64,000 nucleotides of DNA from Niabella drilacis (GTDB taxonomy: Bacteria; Bacteroidota; Bacteroidia; Chitinophagales; Chitinophagaceae): assembly GCF_900101395.1 (NCBI RefSeq), contig NZ_FMZO01000005.1, positions 1 to 64,000 of the forward strand, in the 5' to 3' direction. Position numbers and translations under genes: made by a program. Of the stretch, positions 39,139 through 50,286 are shown piece by piece. Each line of letters opens with the position of its first letter. Within the stretch, counting starts at the first letter, position 1. Below the pieces are notes generated by a model. It was not told the origin of the DNA, searched no databases, and worked only from the letters and a program-made list of their open reading frames with translations.

Positions 39139-39705
39139 TTATGCTATGCTTTTAATAATTTTTGCCGGTACACCACCCACAACCGTATTATCAGGAACAT
39201 CTTTTGAGACCACTGCACCTGAAGCCACAATAGCATTTTCACCAATAGTTACTCCGGGAAGTATGGTGGCATTTGCTCCAATCCAGGCGTTCTTTTTGAT
39301 ATGTATATGACCTGGCACAAGTACATGCCTGCTTTGGGGTGAGAGGGGATGACCTTCTGATAATAAACTTACTTTCGGCGCTATCAGCACATTATCTTCA
39401 ATAGTAATACCTCCCAGGTCAAGGAAAATACAGTCAAAGTTGATGAATACGTTTTTGCCAATTTTTGTGTGCTTTCCGTAATTGATGTATAAAGGGGTAA
39501 ACACGGCCACGCTTTCGTCAATTGGACTATCCGTAATCTTGCTTAATAATGCTCTTATCTCTGCGGGGTCAGCAGAATTGTTCATCTGAACAAGCAAGTT
39601 TTTCGTAGCAAAAGAAGCCTCCCGCATTTTATGGGCCTGCGGATCGCCAGGCGGTATTGTTTGGCCGTTTCTCAGTCGTTCAAAAATGTCTTTTTCGTTT
39701 ATCAT
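39139..39705 (-). CDS. Sugar O-acetyltransferase (maltose/galactoside acetyltransferase-like)
   Basis: The start [11 protein letters not shown] is chosen because the Maa-type N-terminal helical domain begins there and the longer frame adds 35 unrelated residues. The 188-residue hexapeptide-repeat protein has [27 protein letters not shown]-like [12 protein letters not shown] with the catalytic His, and [19 protein letters not shown]. It transfers acetyl from acetyl-CoA to a sugar-like hydroxyl. First gene of the five-gene stress operon and divergent from an AraC regulator. Confidence 0.88.
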   Translation of the reverse strand: MINEKDIFERLRNGQTIPPGDPQAHKMREASFATKNLLVQMNNSADPAEIRALLSKITDSPIDESVAVFTPLYINYGKHTKIGKNVFINFDCIFLDLGGITIEDNVLIAPKVSLLSEGHPLSPQSRHVLVPGHIHIKKNAWIGANATILPGVTIGENAIVASGAVVSKDVPDNTVVGGVPAKIIKSIA

Positions 39706-39833
39706 GTTGCCTGTTGAAATTATTTCTGCAAAGTTCGTAAGTATGGGCTGCAGGCTATTTATACAAAACACAGATTTATTTACCACTTTTACGGATTCAA
39801 CTTCAGACACACTGTCCCAACAAGAAGGTTTGC

Positions 39834-39841
39834 TAAATTTG
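39834..39841 (+). promoter_or_regulatory. -7 element before the first AraC regulator
   Basis: TAAATTTG fits TAnnTTTG and lies 18 bases before the ATG. The intergenic region to the divergent acetyltransferase is about 150 bases, enough for shared control. Confidence 0.5.
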
Positions 39842-39859
39842 TACTGTAAAGATTAGGTT

Positions 39860-40756
39860 ATGGAACAGTTTGACAGAATAGACACGGTAAAGCGTTATAA
39901 TGATTATGCAGGTGTAGACACCCTGCATCCTTTGGTAAGTGTGGTTAATTTCAGCGAACTTCCGTTTATCCGGAACTTCAGGCGGTATATGGGCATCTAT
40001 GCCGTGTTCCTGAAAGATGCCAAATGCGGCGACATTATTTATGGCGGGCAGCCTTACGACTATGAGGACGGAACGCTCGTTTTTGTTTCCCCAGGGCAGG
40101 TTTACGGAATTGACAATCATAGTGTGAATACGAATCCGTCAGGGTATGGATTGCTGTTCCACCCCAATCTGATTGCAGGCACGCATTTAGCCAAAACAAT
40201 CAGGGAGTATTCATTTTTCTCTTATGAAGTAAACGAAGCGTTGCACCTCTCAAAAAAGGAACGAAAAACGATTGTGGAATGCTTTGAAAAGATTGCTTCG
40301 GAAATAAAGCAGAATATTGATAAGCATAGTAAAACGCTTATTGTATCGAATATAGAACTACTGCTGAATTATTGTATGCGTTTTTATGACCGTCAGTTTA
40401 TTACCCGCAGCCATGCCAATAAAGATGTTTTGGCTCGGTTTGAAAATTTAATGATTGACTATTTTCGGTCTGAAAAGGCGCAAACTTTAGGTTTGCCGTC
40501 TGTAACCTGGTGTGCAGAACAATTACATCTTTCTCCTAACTATTTTGGCGACCTTATCAAAAAAGAAACAGGTACTACTGCGTTGGATTACATCCAAAGT
40601 AAATTGATAGACGAGGCGAAAACAAGGATATTTGATAGTCAGAAAACAATCAATGAAGTAGCTGCTGATCTGGGCTTTAAGTATCAGCAGCACTTCACGC
40701 GTCTGTTTAAACAAAAAGTTGGTGTAACACCGAATGAGTACAGGCGTTTGAATTAA
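39860..40756 (+). CDS. AraC family regulator, copy 1
   Basis: The 298-residue protein has an N-terminal cupin-like sensing domain (EDGTLVFVSPGQVYGIDN) and a C-terminal AraC DNA-binding domain (LHLSPNYFGDLIKKETG and INEVAADLGFKYQQHFTRLFKQKVG, ending GVTPNEYR). It is divergent from the five-gene operon and overlaps nothing, so it is the likely regulator. It is closely similar to the AraC gene at 43065, sharing TLHPLVS, KCGDI and the HSKTLI region, indicating duplication. Confidence 0.9.
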   Translation: MEQFDRIDTVKRYNDYAGVDTLHPLVSVVNFSELPFIRNFRRYMGIYAVFLKDAKCGDIIYGGQPYDYEDGTLVFVSPGQVYGIDNHSVNTNPSGYGLLFHPNLIAGTHLAKTIREYSFFSYEVNEALHLSKKERKTIVECFEKIASEIKQNIDKHSKTLIVSNIELLLNYCMRFYDRQFITRSHANKDVLARFENLMIDYFRSEKAQTLGLPSVTWCAEQLHLSPNYFGDLIKKETGTTALDYIQSKLIDEAKTRIFDSQKTINEVAADLGFKYQQHFTRLFKQKVGVTPNEYRRLN

Positions 40757-40757
40757 G

Positions 40758-41870
<1,113 letters not shown>

Positions 41871-41924
41871 GCCTATTATTATTGGTTTGTGATTAATACT
41901 ATAACAACAACGGTTTGGGGACAG

Positions 41925-42920
<996 letters not shown>

Positions 42921-43064
42921 TTAATTTGATACTGCAAATTTCCAAACTGTAAATGAGGCTATTGGTATACAGATTACTGCTTTTACTACCATTATTACTG
43001 ATTGGATGCGGCTAAAAGCTCCCGTTGTCAGGGAGTTTGTAATTTTACAATAGAAAACAAGGAT

Positions 43065-43958
43065 ATGGAAAGAGCAATCACCTTTAATACCGTTCATGAC
43101 TATAATGTCTTTAACAATAATTCTACCCTGCATCCACTGGTAAGCATTGTTGATCTTAATAAGGCAGCGCCGAGATCGGGGCACCAGATGGCTTTTAATA
43201 TTTTTTGTGCCGTCTTGAAGCAGGTAAAATGCGGAGATATCCGGTATGGCAATCATAATTACGATTACCAGGAGGGAACATTGGTATTTTTTGCTCCCGG
43301 GCAGGTAATCGATGTAGCAAATCCCGAAGTTTATCAACCGACTGGAGCGGCGTTAATCTTTCATCCGGACTTGTTACTCAATACTCCGCTTGGAAAGCGA
43401 ATGAATGAGTTCAGCTTTTTCTCCTACCAAACAAATGAAGCGCTTCACTTGTCAGAACGAGAGAAAAAGATCATACTGGAATGCTTTGATAAAATCTCCT
43501 ATGAATTAAGCCAGTCTATTGATAAGCATAGCAAAACACTAATCGCTTCTAACATTGAGCTGTTTTTAAATTATTGTACCCGGTTTTATGACCGGCAATT
43601 TATTACCCGCGAAAATGTTAACCGGGGCATACTGGAAAAATTTGAAGAACTGCTAAACAATTACTTTGTCTCTGAAAAACCGCAGCTAATCGGTTTGCCT
43701 TCGGTTGCTTATTGTGCCGGCGAGCTGCATTTATCCGCCAACTACTTTGGAGATTTGATCAAAAAAGAAACTGGGAAATCGGCCCAGGAATACATTCAGA
43801 ATAAAATAATAGATACAGCCAAGAATAAGATATATGATGCTGGCAAAACCGTTAATGAAATTGCTTATGAGCTGGGGTTTAAATATCCCCAGCATTTTAC
43901 AAGGCTATTTAAGCAGAAAACAGGATTATCTCCTGTTGAATATCGAAAACTGAACTAA
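43065..43958 (+). CDS. AraC family regulator, copy 2
   Basis: The start MERAITFNTVHDY is set by comparison with copy 1 at 39860 (MEQFDRIDTVKRY). The 297-residue protein shares cupin-like and AraC domains with it (FFAPGQVIDVANP; LHLSANYFGDLIKKETG; VNEIAYELGFKYPQHFTRLF; SPVEYRK). It is divergent from the cytoplasmic AKR. Two AraC-AKR units in tandem look like a local duplication. Confidence 0.9.
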   Translation: MERAITFNTVHDYNVFNNNSTLHPLVSIVDLNKAAPRSGHQMAFNIFCAVLKQVKCGDIRYGNHNYDYQEGTLVFFAPGQVIDVANPEVYQPTGAALIFHPDLLLNTPLGKRMNEFSFFSYQTNEALHLSEREKKIILECFDKISYELSQSIDKHSKTLIASNIELFLNYCTRFYDRQFITRENVNRGILEKFEELLNNYFVSEKPQLIGLPSVAYCAGELHLSANYFGDLIKKETGKSAQEYIQNKIIDTAKNKIYDAGKTVNEIAYELGFKYPQHFTRLFKQKTGLSPVEYRKLN

Positions 43959-44069
43959 AGAATTTTATCTTTCAATAAGGTGTAAAAGAGAGAAAAACGT
44001 ATAAAATTGCTACAGCTCGTAAATGGTCGAGTCCGTATAGTTTTTGCTGAATATTGTTGTCTTTTACAT

Positions 44070-44882
44070 TTAATATTCGTAAAACTCATGCAGCTTTATT
44101 CCCTTGTATTGCCGGGATATTTCCCGTTTTAGAAAGTATCTGTGAGAGAAACCAGTCAATACTACAATCCTTTTTCCGGGGTTTTGTTTAACAATCGCAA
44201 CGATATTTTTTGCCATAGTTTTATTTCGCAAATCCCAAAAGTGTGACAGGCTGCAATAAGCATTTCGTAAACTTACTTTTGTTCCCAAAGTTGTGGGTAC
44301 AAATAGTTTTGAGAATTCACTCCTTTGATTTATAACTTTTGTGATTTTGCGGTGTTGGTAGAACTGTTTCCTTTTTGCAAGCTTATCCAGCTCATAACTA
44401 TTAAAGTTAAAAGCAGGCTTGTCAACATAAGCATTCAATTCTTCTGTAAGCGAATAGTATTTTTTTACAATTTTAGTTTGTCGTTTTCTCAAAAGTTTTT
44501 TTTGATATAAACTATCCAGCAACTTTCCGGTTAAATTTTGCGATTGTTTAATTCCATGCTGCAGGCGATACGTATCCCTGTTTTCGTAATCAAAATGTGA
44601 GGCAATAGTTAAAGGATGTAGTTTAATATACCTGGCTGTAGCAATAGGTTCGTTCTCTTTTGATTTGTATTTTAGCTCGAATTTTTCATCAAATGTTTTT
44701 GAAAATAGCCCACTATCCAGTTCAAGAAGAATAATATCAGGTTTTACTTTTTCAAGAATAGTGAAAAGTGTGTCTGCATTAAAACTTTTTGATGCAAGGT
44801 GGGCATTACCAATAATAGTAAGTTCCTGGCTAAAAAGGTACGCCGGGAAAATCAGAGCGATCAACGTTATAATACCCCTCAT
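44070..44882 (-). CDS. TraB/GumN (TIKI-like) family protein
   Basis: The 270-residue protein begins with a signal peptide (YLFSQE) and carries two GxxH motifs, GNAH near the N-terminus and GFSH near the C-terminus, with ILLELDSGLF supplying the acidic residue between them. These are the marks of the TraB/PrgY/TIKI metalloprotease-like superfamily. The role in bacteria is largely unknown. Confidence 0.7.
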   Translation of the reverse strand: MRGIITLIALIFPAYLFSQELTIIGNAHLASKSFNADTLFTILEKVKPDIILLELDSGLFSKTFDEKFELKYKSKENEPIATARYIKLHPLTIASHFDYENRDTYRLQHGIKQSQNLTGKLLDSLYQKKLLRKRQTKIVKKYYSLTEELNAYVDKPAFNFNSYELDKLAKRKQFYQHRKITKVINQRSEFSKLFVPTTLGTKVSLRNAYCSLSHFWDLRNKTMAKNIVAIVKQNPGKRIVVLTGFSHRYFLKREISRQYKGIKLHEFYEY

Positions 44883-45068
44883 TGTGGAAATTTTCCTATA
44901 TACTATACGCCTGAATGTCTGGAATGTTACACCGCCAGGCTGATGAGAGTGGATTTTTACTTTAATTTATGATGCCAATTGTTGATAAGCTGCGGAACCA
45001 GAAAAATGAATATCGCCTCTTTTTTCCGTTATACCAATCTCACCAGGACATGTACTTTGCTAAATTAA

Positions 45069-46411
45069 TTATAGCCTTTCCATTTCAACTACTGTTTCTT
45101 TTATCAATTTCATATCATTCCTCGCCATCCATAATTCTTTGATTTTTCTTGCCGCCTCTTCAGGTGTAATACGGATATACTTATAAAAATCCTTTGTTCT
45201 TTTATGATCGCTTATTTTCATAATGAGTTCAACCGGAGTACCTGCTAAAAACTCATTAGTACAGAAGGAACGGCGGGCTGTATGAGAGGTGACCCTCTCA
45301 TATTTTGACTTAGTAACAGTTATCGTTTGATTCCCTTTTTTGTAGGAGAATTTTACCATTTGGGTAATTCCAGCAAGTTTTCCGATGGTTTTAATATGCG
45401 TGTTAAATTCTGGGCTCGTCAACTCTGGTATACGGTCTCGGAACTGGCGGGTAAAAATCAGTTTTGCTTCGTGCCGAAGCGGGATAATCATCCAATGATC
45501 GGACTTTTCCTGCTTTTTATAGAGCATATCTCTTTGCAGGTCTTCGGGTTTCAGGGTCGAAAATTCTGAAAACCTCAGCCCGGTTAAACAAGCCAGTACA
45601 AATAAATCCCTGTACTTCGTAAGATGGGGATGTTTCGATAGATCAGTTTGATAGATTTTGGCAATCTCCTCATAGGTAAGGTAGATAGCGTCACTTTCTT
45701 CCTCCAGTATTTTGTTTTTCTGCGCATGTGTACATGCTCAAAAGTCAGGTAGTCCACAAAATCTTCGTAAAAGCTAAAATCGAAGCTATCAAAGAATATT
45801 TCCTGCGCCCGGAACGCCTCAAAAGCGAGTAAATGGGACTTTACATTGCCATAAACGGTAAGAGTGGCTTTACTTACTTTCCGCTTTTTGGACTTTATAA
45901 ACTCATCAAATTGATAATAGACGCTAAGCTTGTTTTTCTTTTGCTTCAATATCGCCAAAGTCAAAAGCTGGCGAAAAATGTTTCTTTGTAAATTTAACGG
46001 GGCCCTCAATTGGAATTTTCTTTAGCCTCTTTAGAGCCTGTTTAAATTTTATTGATGGAATTTATTATGAAGCTATTTTGGAGCGAAACAAGGAAAATTT
46101 TGCAGGCATAGTAGGCCACTATGGCGAAAAATTTAACGCAGTTGCAGCCCAAAACAGCCATAATAAAGCCATTGAATGAATTTTAAACAGGCTCTTAGTT
46201 CATCATTGAGTTCATTGTAATCTCCATGATTTGCAGGAAGCCGTTCACTAATACAGCGACTTCCACTATCCCAATAGATGGGTGATATTTTGACATCCGT
46301 TCCAAATAAAGGTTTCTGATTTTCATTGCAGCAGTACTGAACAAAAACGGAGCAGGTTCCATCAGCATGAACCCTGTTTTTTCGACAAATTAGCTTAATT
46401 GGGAGAGACAT
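45069..46411 (-). pseudogene. Degraded tyrosine recombinase (integrase), interrupted by a foldback element
   Basis: The fragments read in order on the minus strand. Residues from 46411 (arm-binding domain, KISPIYWDSGSR) run into the 161-bp element. After it come a core-binding part (KSKKRKVSKATLTVYGN, FVDYLTFEHVHMRR) and the catalytic part with TGLRFSE (first Arg), SHTARRSF (His-x2-Arg) and FYKYIR (nucleophile Tyr). Removing the element plus one TAA gives GATGAACTAAAGAGGCTAAAG in one frame. At least one frameshift follows near 45960, and near 45720 the core and catalytic parts are joined out of frame, apparently missing a stretch. The gene cannot make a functional recombinase. Confidence 0.88.
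46034..46194. repeat. 161-bp foldback (MITE-like) element, copy 2, inside the integrase
   Basis: GAGCCTGTTTAAATT to TTTAAACAGGCTC, same length as copy 1 at 1113-1273 with one base changed (A for G at position 11). The halves are inverted repeats. It is flanked by TTA on both sides, a 3-bp target duplication of the TNA kind known from the IS1031 group of the IS5 family, whose ends also begin GAG. It encodes no protein, so it depended on a transposase elsewhere. Confidence 0.9.
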
Positions 46412-46560
46412 AACCTGAACAATTTTAATCGACTTGAATAGCCCTGAAAACAGGTCTACTTTTTAAATTGTTAAGCTGTATTAAAGGTAGTAAGGAATTT
46501 TAGAGAGTTCTGTTATTAGAATCTGAAAGTCAGCCCCTCAAAAGTAAAGTGGGGTAAAAA

Positions 46561-46597
46561 GCAAAAAGGATCATCATTGCTGATAATCCTTTTTTGC
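46561..46597. terminator. Strong palindromic hairpin
   Basis: GCAAAAAGGAT and ATCC-TTTTTTGC form a stem interrupted by one mismatch, with ATCA/TGAT inner pairs and a TTGC loop. A-rich left and T-rich right arms suit a bidirectional terminator. It abuts the tRNA-like 3' end. Confidence 0.6.
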
Positions 46598-46612
46598 GGA
46601 CCGGACGGGATA
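46596..46612 (-). other. tRNA 3'-end-like sequence, candidate attachment site
   Basis: On the minus strand TCCCGTCCGGTCCGCA resembles the 3' T-arm and acceptor end of a Bacteroidota tRNA (tRNA-Asp-like), but the sequence 5' of it does not continue as a tRNA. Tyrosine integrases often use such ends. It lies 184 bases upstream of the integrase relic start. Confidence 0.4.
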
Positions 46613-46915
46613 AGTCACAGGCCCATATTTCATTGATTATCAATTGCGATTCTTTTCTGGTCTACTTTTAGTATACTTCCAAGCACGAAATCCTTCAAAT
46701 CTTACTGCACTTTATAACGCTTAACGTTAACAGCATAAAGTTACGCTTCTTTTATTTAATATTTCTTTGGTCATCCATTTTTAACCGGTTTTATCCGATT
46801 TTAATCTTTTTGCAGTCTTTGAATAAAGAGCGGAAAACTGACTATTTGGAACCTATTGAATATTTCGTAAATTTATATTGCTAATCGAATATTACTTACC
46901 TAAAAAACACAGAAA

Positions 46916-47635
46916 ATGAAGCGTATGAATATGAAGCGTCTGATTGACCGATTTACATTTGAACTTCCTGAAAATCCCAGTTACATTTACACCCGGTTCC
47001 GTCAAATGCATGAGCGGAGACGTAGCATTCATCGATATTGGCCTGCTACTGCTACCCGGAGCCAATTAATCGATACTTATTGGCGAAGTGCGTTATTGCA
47101 TTTTTCCTCAATAATAATTTTAGGAGTTTTAGTTACTTCTTTTTTTAGCGGTACTTTAGACCTATTGTATTTTTTAAGCGTCGCTATTTTCACTATTGGC
47201 GCTTTTCCACCACTATATTATTTTATTTACCGCCCCATATTTAACAGTAGCTTCCTTCCCAATTTGGAAAACGCCATAGCCACTTATGAAGGGCGTGAAC
47301 TTTCATTACTCGAAAAGTGCCGACAGGATCAACTATCCAATCGTACATTGGTGCTGCTTTTTTACGTATTTGACAAAACCAGCTGCGCAAACTACCTATC
47401 TCCTAATGATAAATGTGCCGATCTGCTTCATAAATTATTTGGAGTTAGCACTAAAAGCATGAAGAATGAACTTGATCTGATTTTCAAAAAGGCGAAACGC
47501 GCAAAAATGGAGTCCCGTCTCCGTGTAGAAGTTAATAAAAGTTTTGAGGACGCCTTTAAGGTTTTAGAGACAATGCAGTTCTCAGAGGGCATAAAATTGT
47601 TAAAGCAATTAGAACAACAGTTTCTCAGGTCCTGA
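46916..47635 (+). CDS. Hypothetical protein with two membrane helices
   Basis: A 239-residue protein. Residues about 60-83 and 86-107 are hydrophobic helices with a polar N-terminal stretch rich in Arg and a long C-terminal helical domain (LFGVSTKSMKNELDLIFKKAKRAKM). No family is recognised. It opens the rightward set of cargo genes and stands 107 bases before the HTH gene. Confidence 0.6.
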   Translation: MKRMNMKRLIDRFTFELPENPSYIYTRFRQMHERRRSIHRYWPATATRSQLIDTYWRSALLHFSSIIILGVLVTSFFSGTLDLLYFLSVAIFTIGAFPPLYYFIYRPIFNSSFLPNLENAIATYEGRELSLLEKCRQDQLSNRTLVLLFYVFDKTSCANYLSPNDKCADLLHKLFGVSTKSMKNELDLIFKKAKRAKMESRLRVEVNKSFEDAFKVLETMQFSEGIKLLKQLEQQFLRS

Positions 47636-47742
47636 TCATAGCAAGAAAAACAACTGAATAAGTCTATTTAGCCAAAAACAAGTATACTTAGCCCATATTT
47701 TCCTTTCCATAAATCCACTTTAGCTGGCTAATTCAGTTAAAA

Positions 47743-48078
47743 ATGGAAAAAAATGAAAATGGTGCGCATTCAGCAACACCGATGCTGTTCCCGATAGATC
47801 CGGAACAGTTCTGGCAGACACTTCGTGTATTGATACGTGAAGAAGTTGGACAACTAGAAAAACGACCTCCACCAGCTACCAGTTACAACACTACAGGCCT
47901 TACCTATAAGCCACTCTATAAAATTGGAGAAGTCTGTCAGCTATTCCAGGTTACCAAGCCTACTATTTACGACTGGATTAAACACGGCAAACTAAAGCCG
48001 TATAAGATACGGTCACGGGTTTATTTTCTTTGGAACGACATCCAGCAATTATTACAACCTGATCCTGGCACACCCTAA
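47743..48078 (+). CDS. Helix-turn-helix (MerR/excisionase-like) DNA-binding protein
   Basis: The 111-residue protein ends with KIGEVCQLFQVTKPTIYDWIKHGKLKPYKIRSRVYFLW, a MerR/excisionase (HTH_17) helix-turn-helix and wing. Such proteins on Bacteroidota elements act as recombination directionality factors or regulators of mobilisation. It lies 57 bases before the primase-like gene. Confidence 0.82.
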   Translation: MEKNENGAHSATPMLFPIDPEQFWQTLRVLIREEVGQLEKRPPPATSYNTTGLTYKPLYKIGEVCQLFQVTKPTIYDWIKHGKLKPYKIRSRVYFLWNDIQQLLQPDPGTP

Positions 48079-48135
48079 AGCGTTGGCTTGGAAATCACCA
48101 TCAGCAATTTTATTAACACTCAAACTCATTCAAAT

Positions 48136-49074
48136 ATGAAAAGTATTAACTGGGAAACAATCAGGCAAATTGACCTTATAGACTACCTTGCCTTCCTGGG
48201 GCATCATCCGGACATCAAGATGAGCCGCAATCGGGAATATTGGTACTTATCGCCGCTTCCTGGCAGAAATGAAAGAACACCATCTTTTAAGGTGGATCGA
48301 AGAAAAAATCTGTGGTATGATCATGGACTGGGAAAGGGCGGCAGTATTATTGATTTCTGTTTACAATATCATGGCTGCAATATTCACGAAGCGTTAAACA
48401 AATTACAGGGATTTCTTTCTTTTCACCGGGGCCAAGCACAGGCTTTCCCGCTTTTCAGCGCAACACCATCTCCCGATGAAAAGAAAAAGATCCGGATCGT
48501 GGCAACCGGCCCTATTCAGTCCCCTGCTCTAATCAGTTACCTGGAACAGCGAAAAATCCCGCTCTCCATCGCGCAGAACTACTGCCGGGAGGTGCAATAT
48601 GAACTGGGCGATAAAAAATATTACTCCATTGGATTTCCCAATAATGCAGGCGGCTTTGAGTTAAGGAACGCTCATTTTAAGGGCAGCGCTGCCCCAAAGG
48701 ACATTACTTTTTTTGATAATGGTAAAGAAGATCTTTATGTATTTGAAGGTTTCTTCAATTTTTTGTCGTTCACGGTTATCCGCCCCCAAACTGGTATTGG
48801 CTTTACAAATTGCCTGGTACTTAACTCCCTTGCATTTTTTGAAAAGAGCCGCTCCCTGATGGAGCAGCATAATAAAATATTTCTGCTTTTAGACCGGGAT
48901 CTATCCGGCAGGCAAAACACACAAAAAGCACTTTCCTGGAATCAGGAAATGGGGTTAGCAAAATATACAGATAGCAGTGATCTATACAAATCCCGTGACG
49001 ATCTTAACGCCTGGCTGATGGACGGGGCCAAACAACAGGAACAACAAAGGACGCAAAGAGGCAGAGGGCTTTGA
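48136..49074 (+). CDS. Toprim-domain primase-like protein of the mobile element
   Basis: The start MKSINWETIRQID is preferred because the CHC2-type fold begins there. Residues about 35-90 match the DnaG zinc-binding domain shape (LSPLPGRNERTPSFKVD, GKGGSIIDFC) but the usual Cys/His zinc ligands are mostly missing. Residues about 205-295 form a Toprim fold with the Glu in YVFEGFFNF and DRDLSG as the acidic pair. It probably primes DNA replication or repair after transfer. Ends in Gln/Arg repeats. Confidence 0.8.
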   Translation: MKSINWETIRQIDLIDYLAFLGHHPDIKMSRNREYWYLSPLPGRNERTPSFKVDRRKNLWYDHGLGKGGSIIDFCLQYHGCNIHEALNKLQGFLSFHRGQAQAFPLFSATPSPDEKKKIRIVATGPIQSPALISYLEQRKIPLSIAQNYCREVQYELGDKKYYSIGFPNNAGGFELRNAHFKGSAAPKDITFFDNGKEDLYVFEGFFNFLSFTVIRPQTGIGFTNCLVLNSLAFFEKSRSLMEQHNKIFLLLDRDLSGRQNTQKALSWNQEMGLAKYTDSSDLYKSRDDLNAWLMDGAKQQEQQRTQRGRGL

Positions 49075-49122
49075 TCTTTCTCCCTTTGCAGCAATATTTA
49101 TTTATTATAAAAGATTCAAACA

Positions 49123-49836
49123 ATGCAACAATTTCAATTTAATATCCAGTCCAAAGGGGGTGCCGGTAAATCAATGCTTACGTATCTGCAAGCCTTAAAA
49201 CAACAGGACAATGACAGGGCTTATTTTGTAGATTTTGACAGTTCTGTGAAATCAAGCTGCCAACAGTTAAAATTTCTCCAGGGCAAAACGCCGTCGCGTT
49301 TTGCAACAATGAGCCTGCTGGACAGCCGCGAAAAACTGGACCGTCAATTGCTTTTTGAAAACCTATACGAACTTTCGCAAAAGGACTACGACTGTTTTTA
49401 TCTGGACTTTGGCGCTCCGGAAAGTGATCAATTACCATCCCTTTTTTCAAAAGATTATACGGTTGAAGAGCTTAAGGAAGTCCAAGACCAATTAAACGCT
49501 CAATTTATTTTCAATGTTATTCTTGCCGGGGGCAGCGCCTATGAACCCTGTACAAATTACCTGCAAAAGATTACCATATTAAATGGAGGTGTTTTTGAAA
49601 CCAACATTTATGTTAATGAAAGTACGTTTGCAGGTACACCGCAGCTTATTAGGGAATTGATGGCTTTCAGGTCTGCGACCGAAAACCATATAGGCGCTAT
49701 TAAACTATATGGAGACTTTGATATCACCACAGCCCCGCACAGGAGTATTCTGCAAAAAATCAGCGAAGGGAAAGGGATCGAAGCCTATGCGTTTATCGAA
49801 AGGATAAAAATGCTCAAAGAGTTATCAAAAATTTAA
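49123..49836 (+). CDS. ParA/MinD-like ATPase
   Basis: The 237-residue protein opens with QSKGGAGKSMLTYLQALK, a deviant Walker A (KGGxGKS), followed by YFVDFDSSVKSS (Walker A'-like) and DCFYLDFGAPESDQ (Walker B-like). It resembles partition or MinD-type ATPases found on Bacteroidota mobile elements. It is followed by 5 bases and the next gene, suggesting one operon. Confidence 0.82.
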   Translation: MQQFQFNIQSKGGAGKSMLTYLQALKQQDNDRAYFVDFDSSVKSSCQQLKFLQGKTPSRFATMSLLDSREKLDRQLLFENLYELSQKDYDCFYLDFGAPESDQLPSLFSKDYTVEELKEVQDQLNAQFIFNVILAGGSAYEPCTNYLQKITILNGGVFETNIYVNESTFAGTPQLIRELMAFRSATENHIGAIKLYGDFDITTAPHRSILQKISEGKGIEAYAFIERIKMLKELSKI

Positions 49837-49840
49837 GCCC

Positions 49841-50278
49841 ATGCAACAATCGCGGATTGATTTAAAGAAGCTTCGGTTACAGATTGCGCTCCAATATGGC
49901 ATTGAGCTGGATGAAACGGCCCTTGCCATTCTTGCCATCTTGCTACAGGAAGGTAAACGCCAGTTTACACCAATGCATACAAAACTGGCTGAAATGGGTG
50001 AACAAATACAACAGTCGAAAAAAGCATTACAGGTAGACCCTGATCATCCCCGCTGGCAGGCATTCTTGCACGGCATGGGGCAATGGGGCCTTGGCTTATG
50101 CCTGGGAGTGATTGCCCTCCTGGTCGTTTTCTCCATTACCCTTAGCAATGACAAAAAGCAGCAGGACATGCAACAGGCGCTTGTGTGGTATAAAGAACAT
50201 TACGAAGCGGCGCAAAAGCTAATTGATAAGGCGGGCACGGGCACTATTGGAAAAAAATCCAGGCAACGAAATAAATAG
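49841..50278 (+). CDS. Hypothetical mobilisation-region membrane protein
   Basis: The 145-residue product has a helical N-terminal half and one membrane helix (about residues 82-105, LGLCLGVIALLVVFSITL). No family recognised; the genes around it (ParA-like, relaxase) place it in the mobilisation module. Confidence 0.6.
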   Translation: MQQSRIDLKKLRLQIALQYGIELDETALAILAILLQEGKRQFTPMHTKLAEMGEQIQQSKKALQVDPDHPRWQAFLHGMGQWGLGLCLGVIALLVVFSITLSNDKKQQDMQQALVWYKEHYEAAQKLIDKAGTGTIGKKSRQRNK

Positions 50279-50286
50279 CGAAAATC

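Larger units (their letters stand above)
46412..46915. other. 504-base region between the integrase relic and the first cargo gene
   Basis: It contains the hairpin at 46561-46597 and the tRNA-like 3' end at 46596-46612 reported separately, and an AT-rich promoter-like stretch near 46860-46890. No gene is seen. Confidence 0.5.

Noticed and set aside
46133-46411. Short independent protein at the integrase N-terminus
   Set aside because: Its last residues come from the foldback element; the rest continues into the integrase when the element is removed.
46596-46612. Functional tRNA gene
   Set aside because: Only the 3' end matches; no anticodon or D arm follows.
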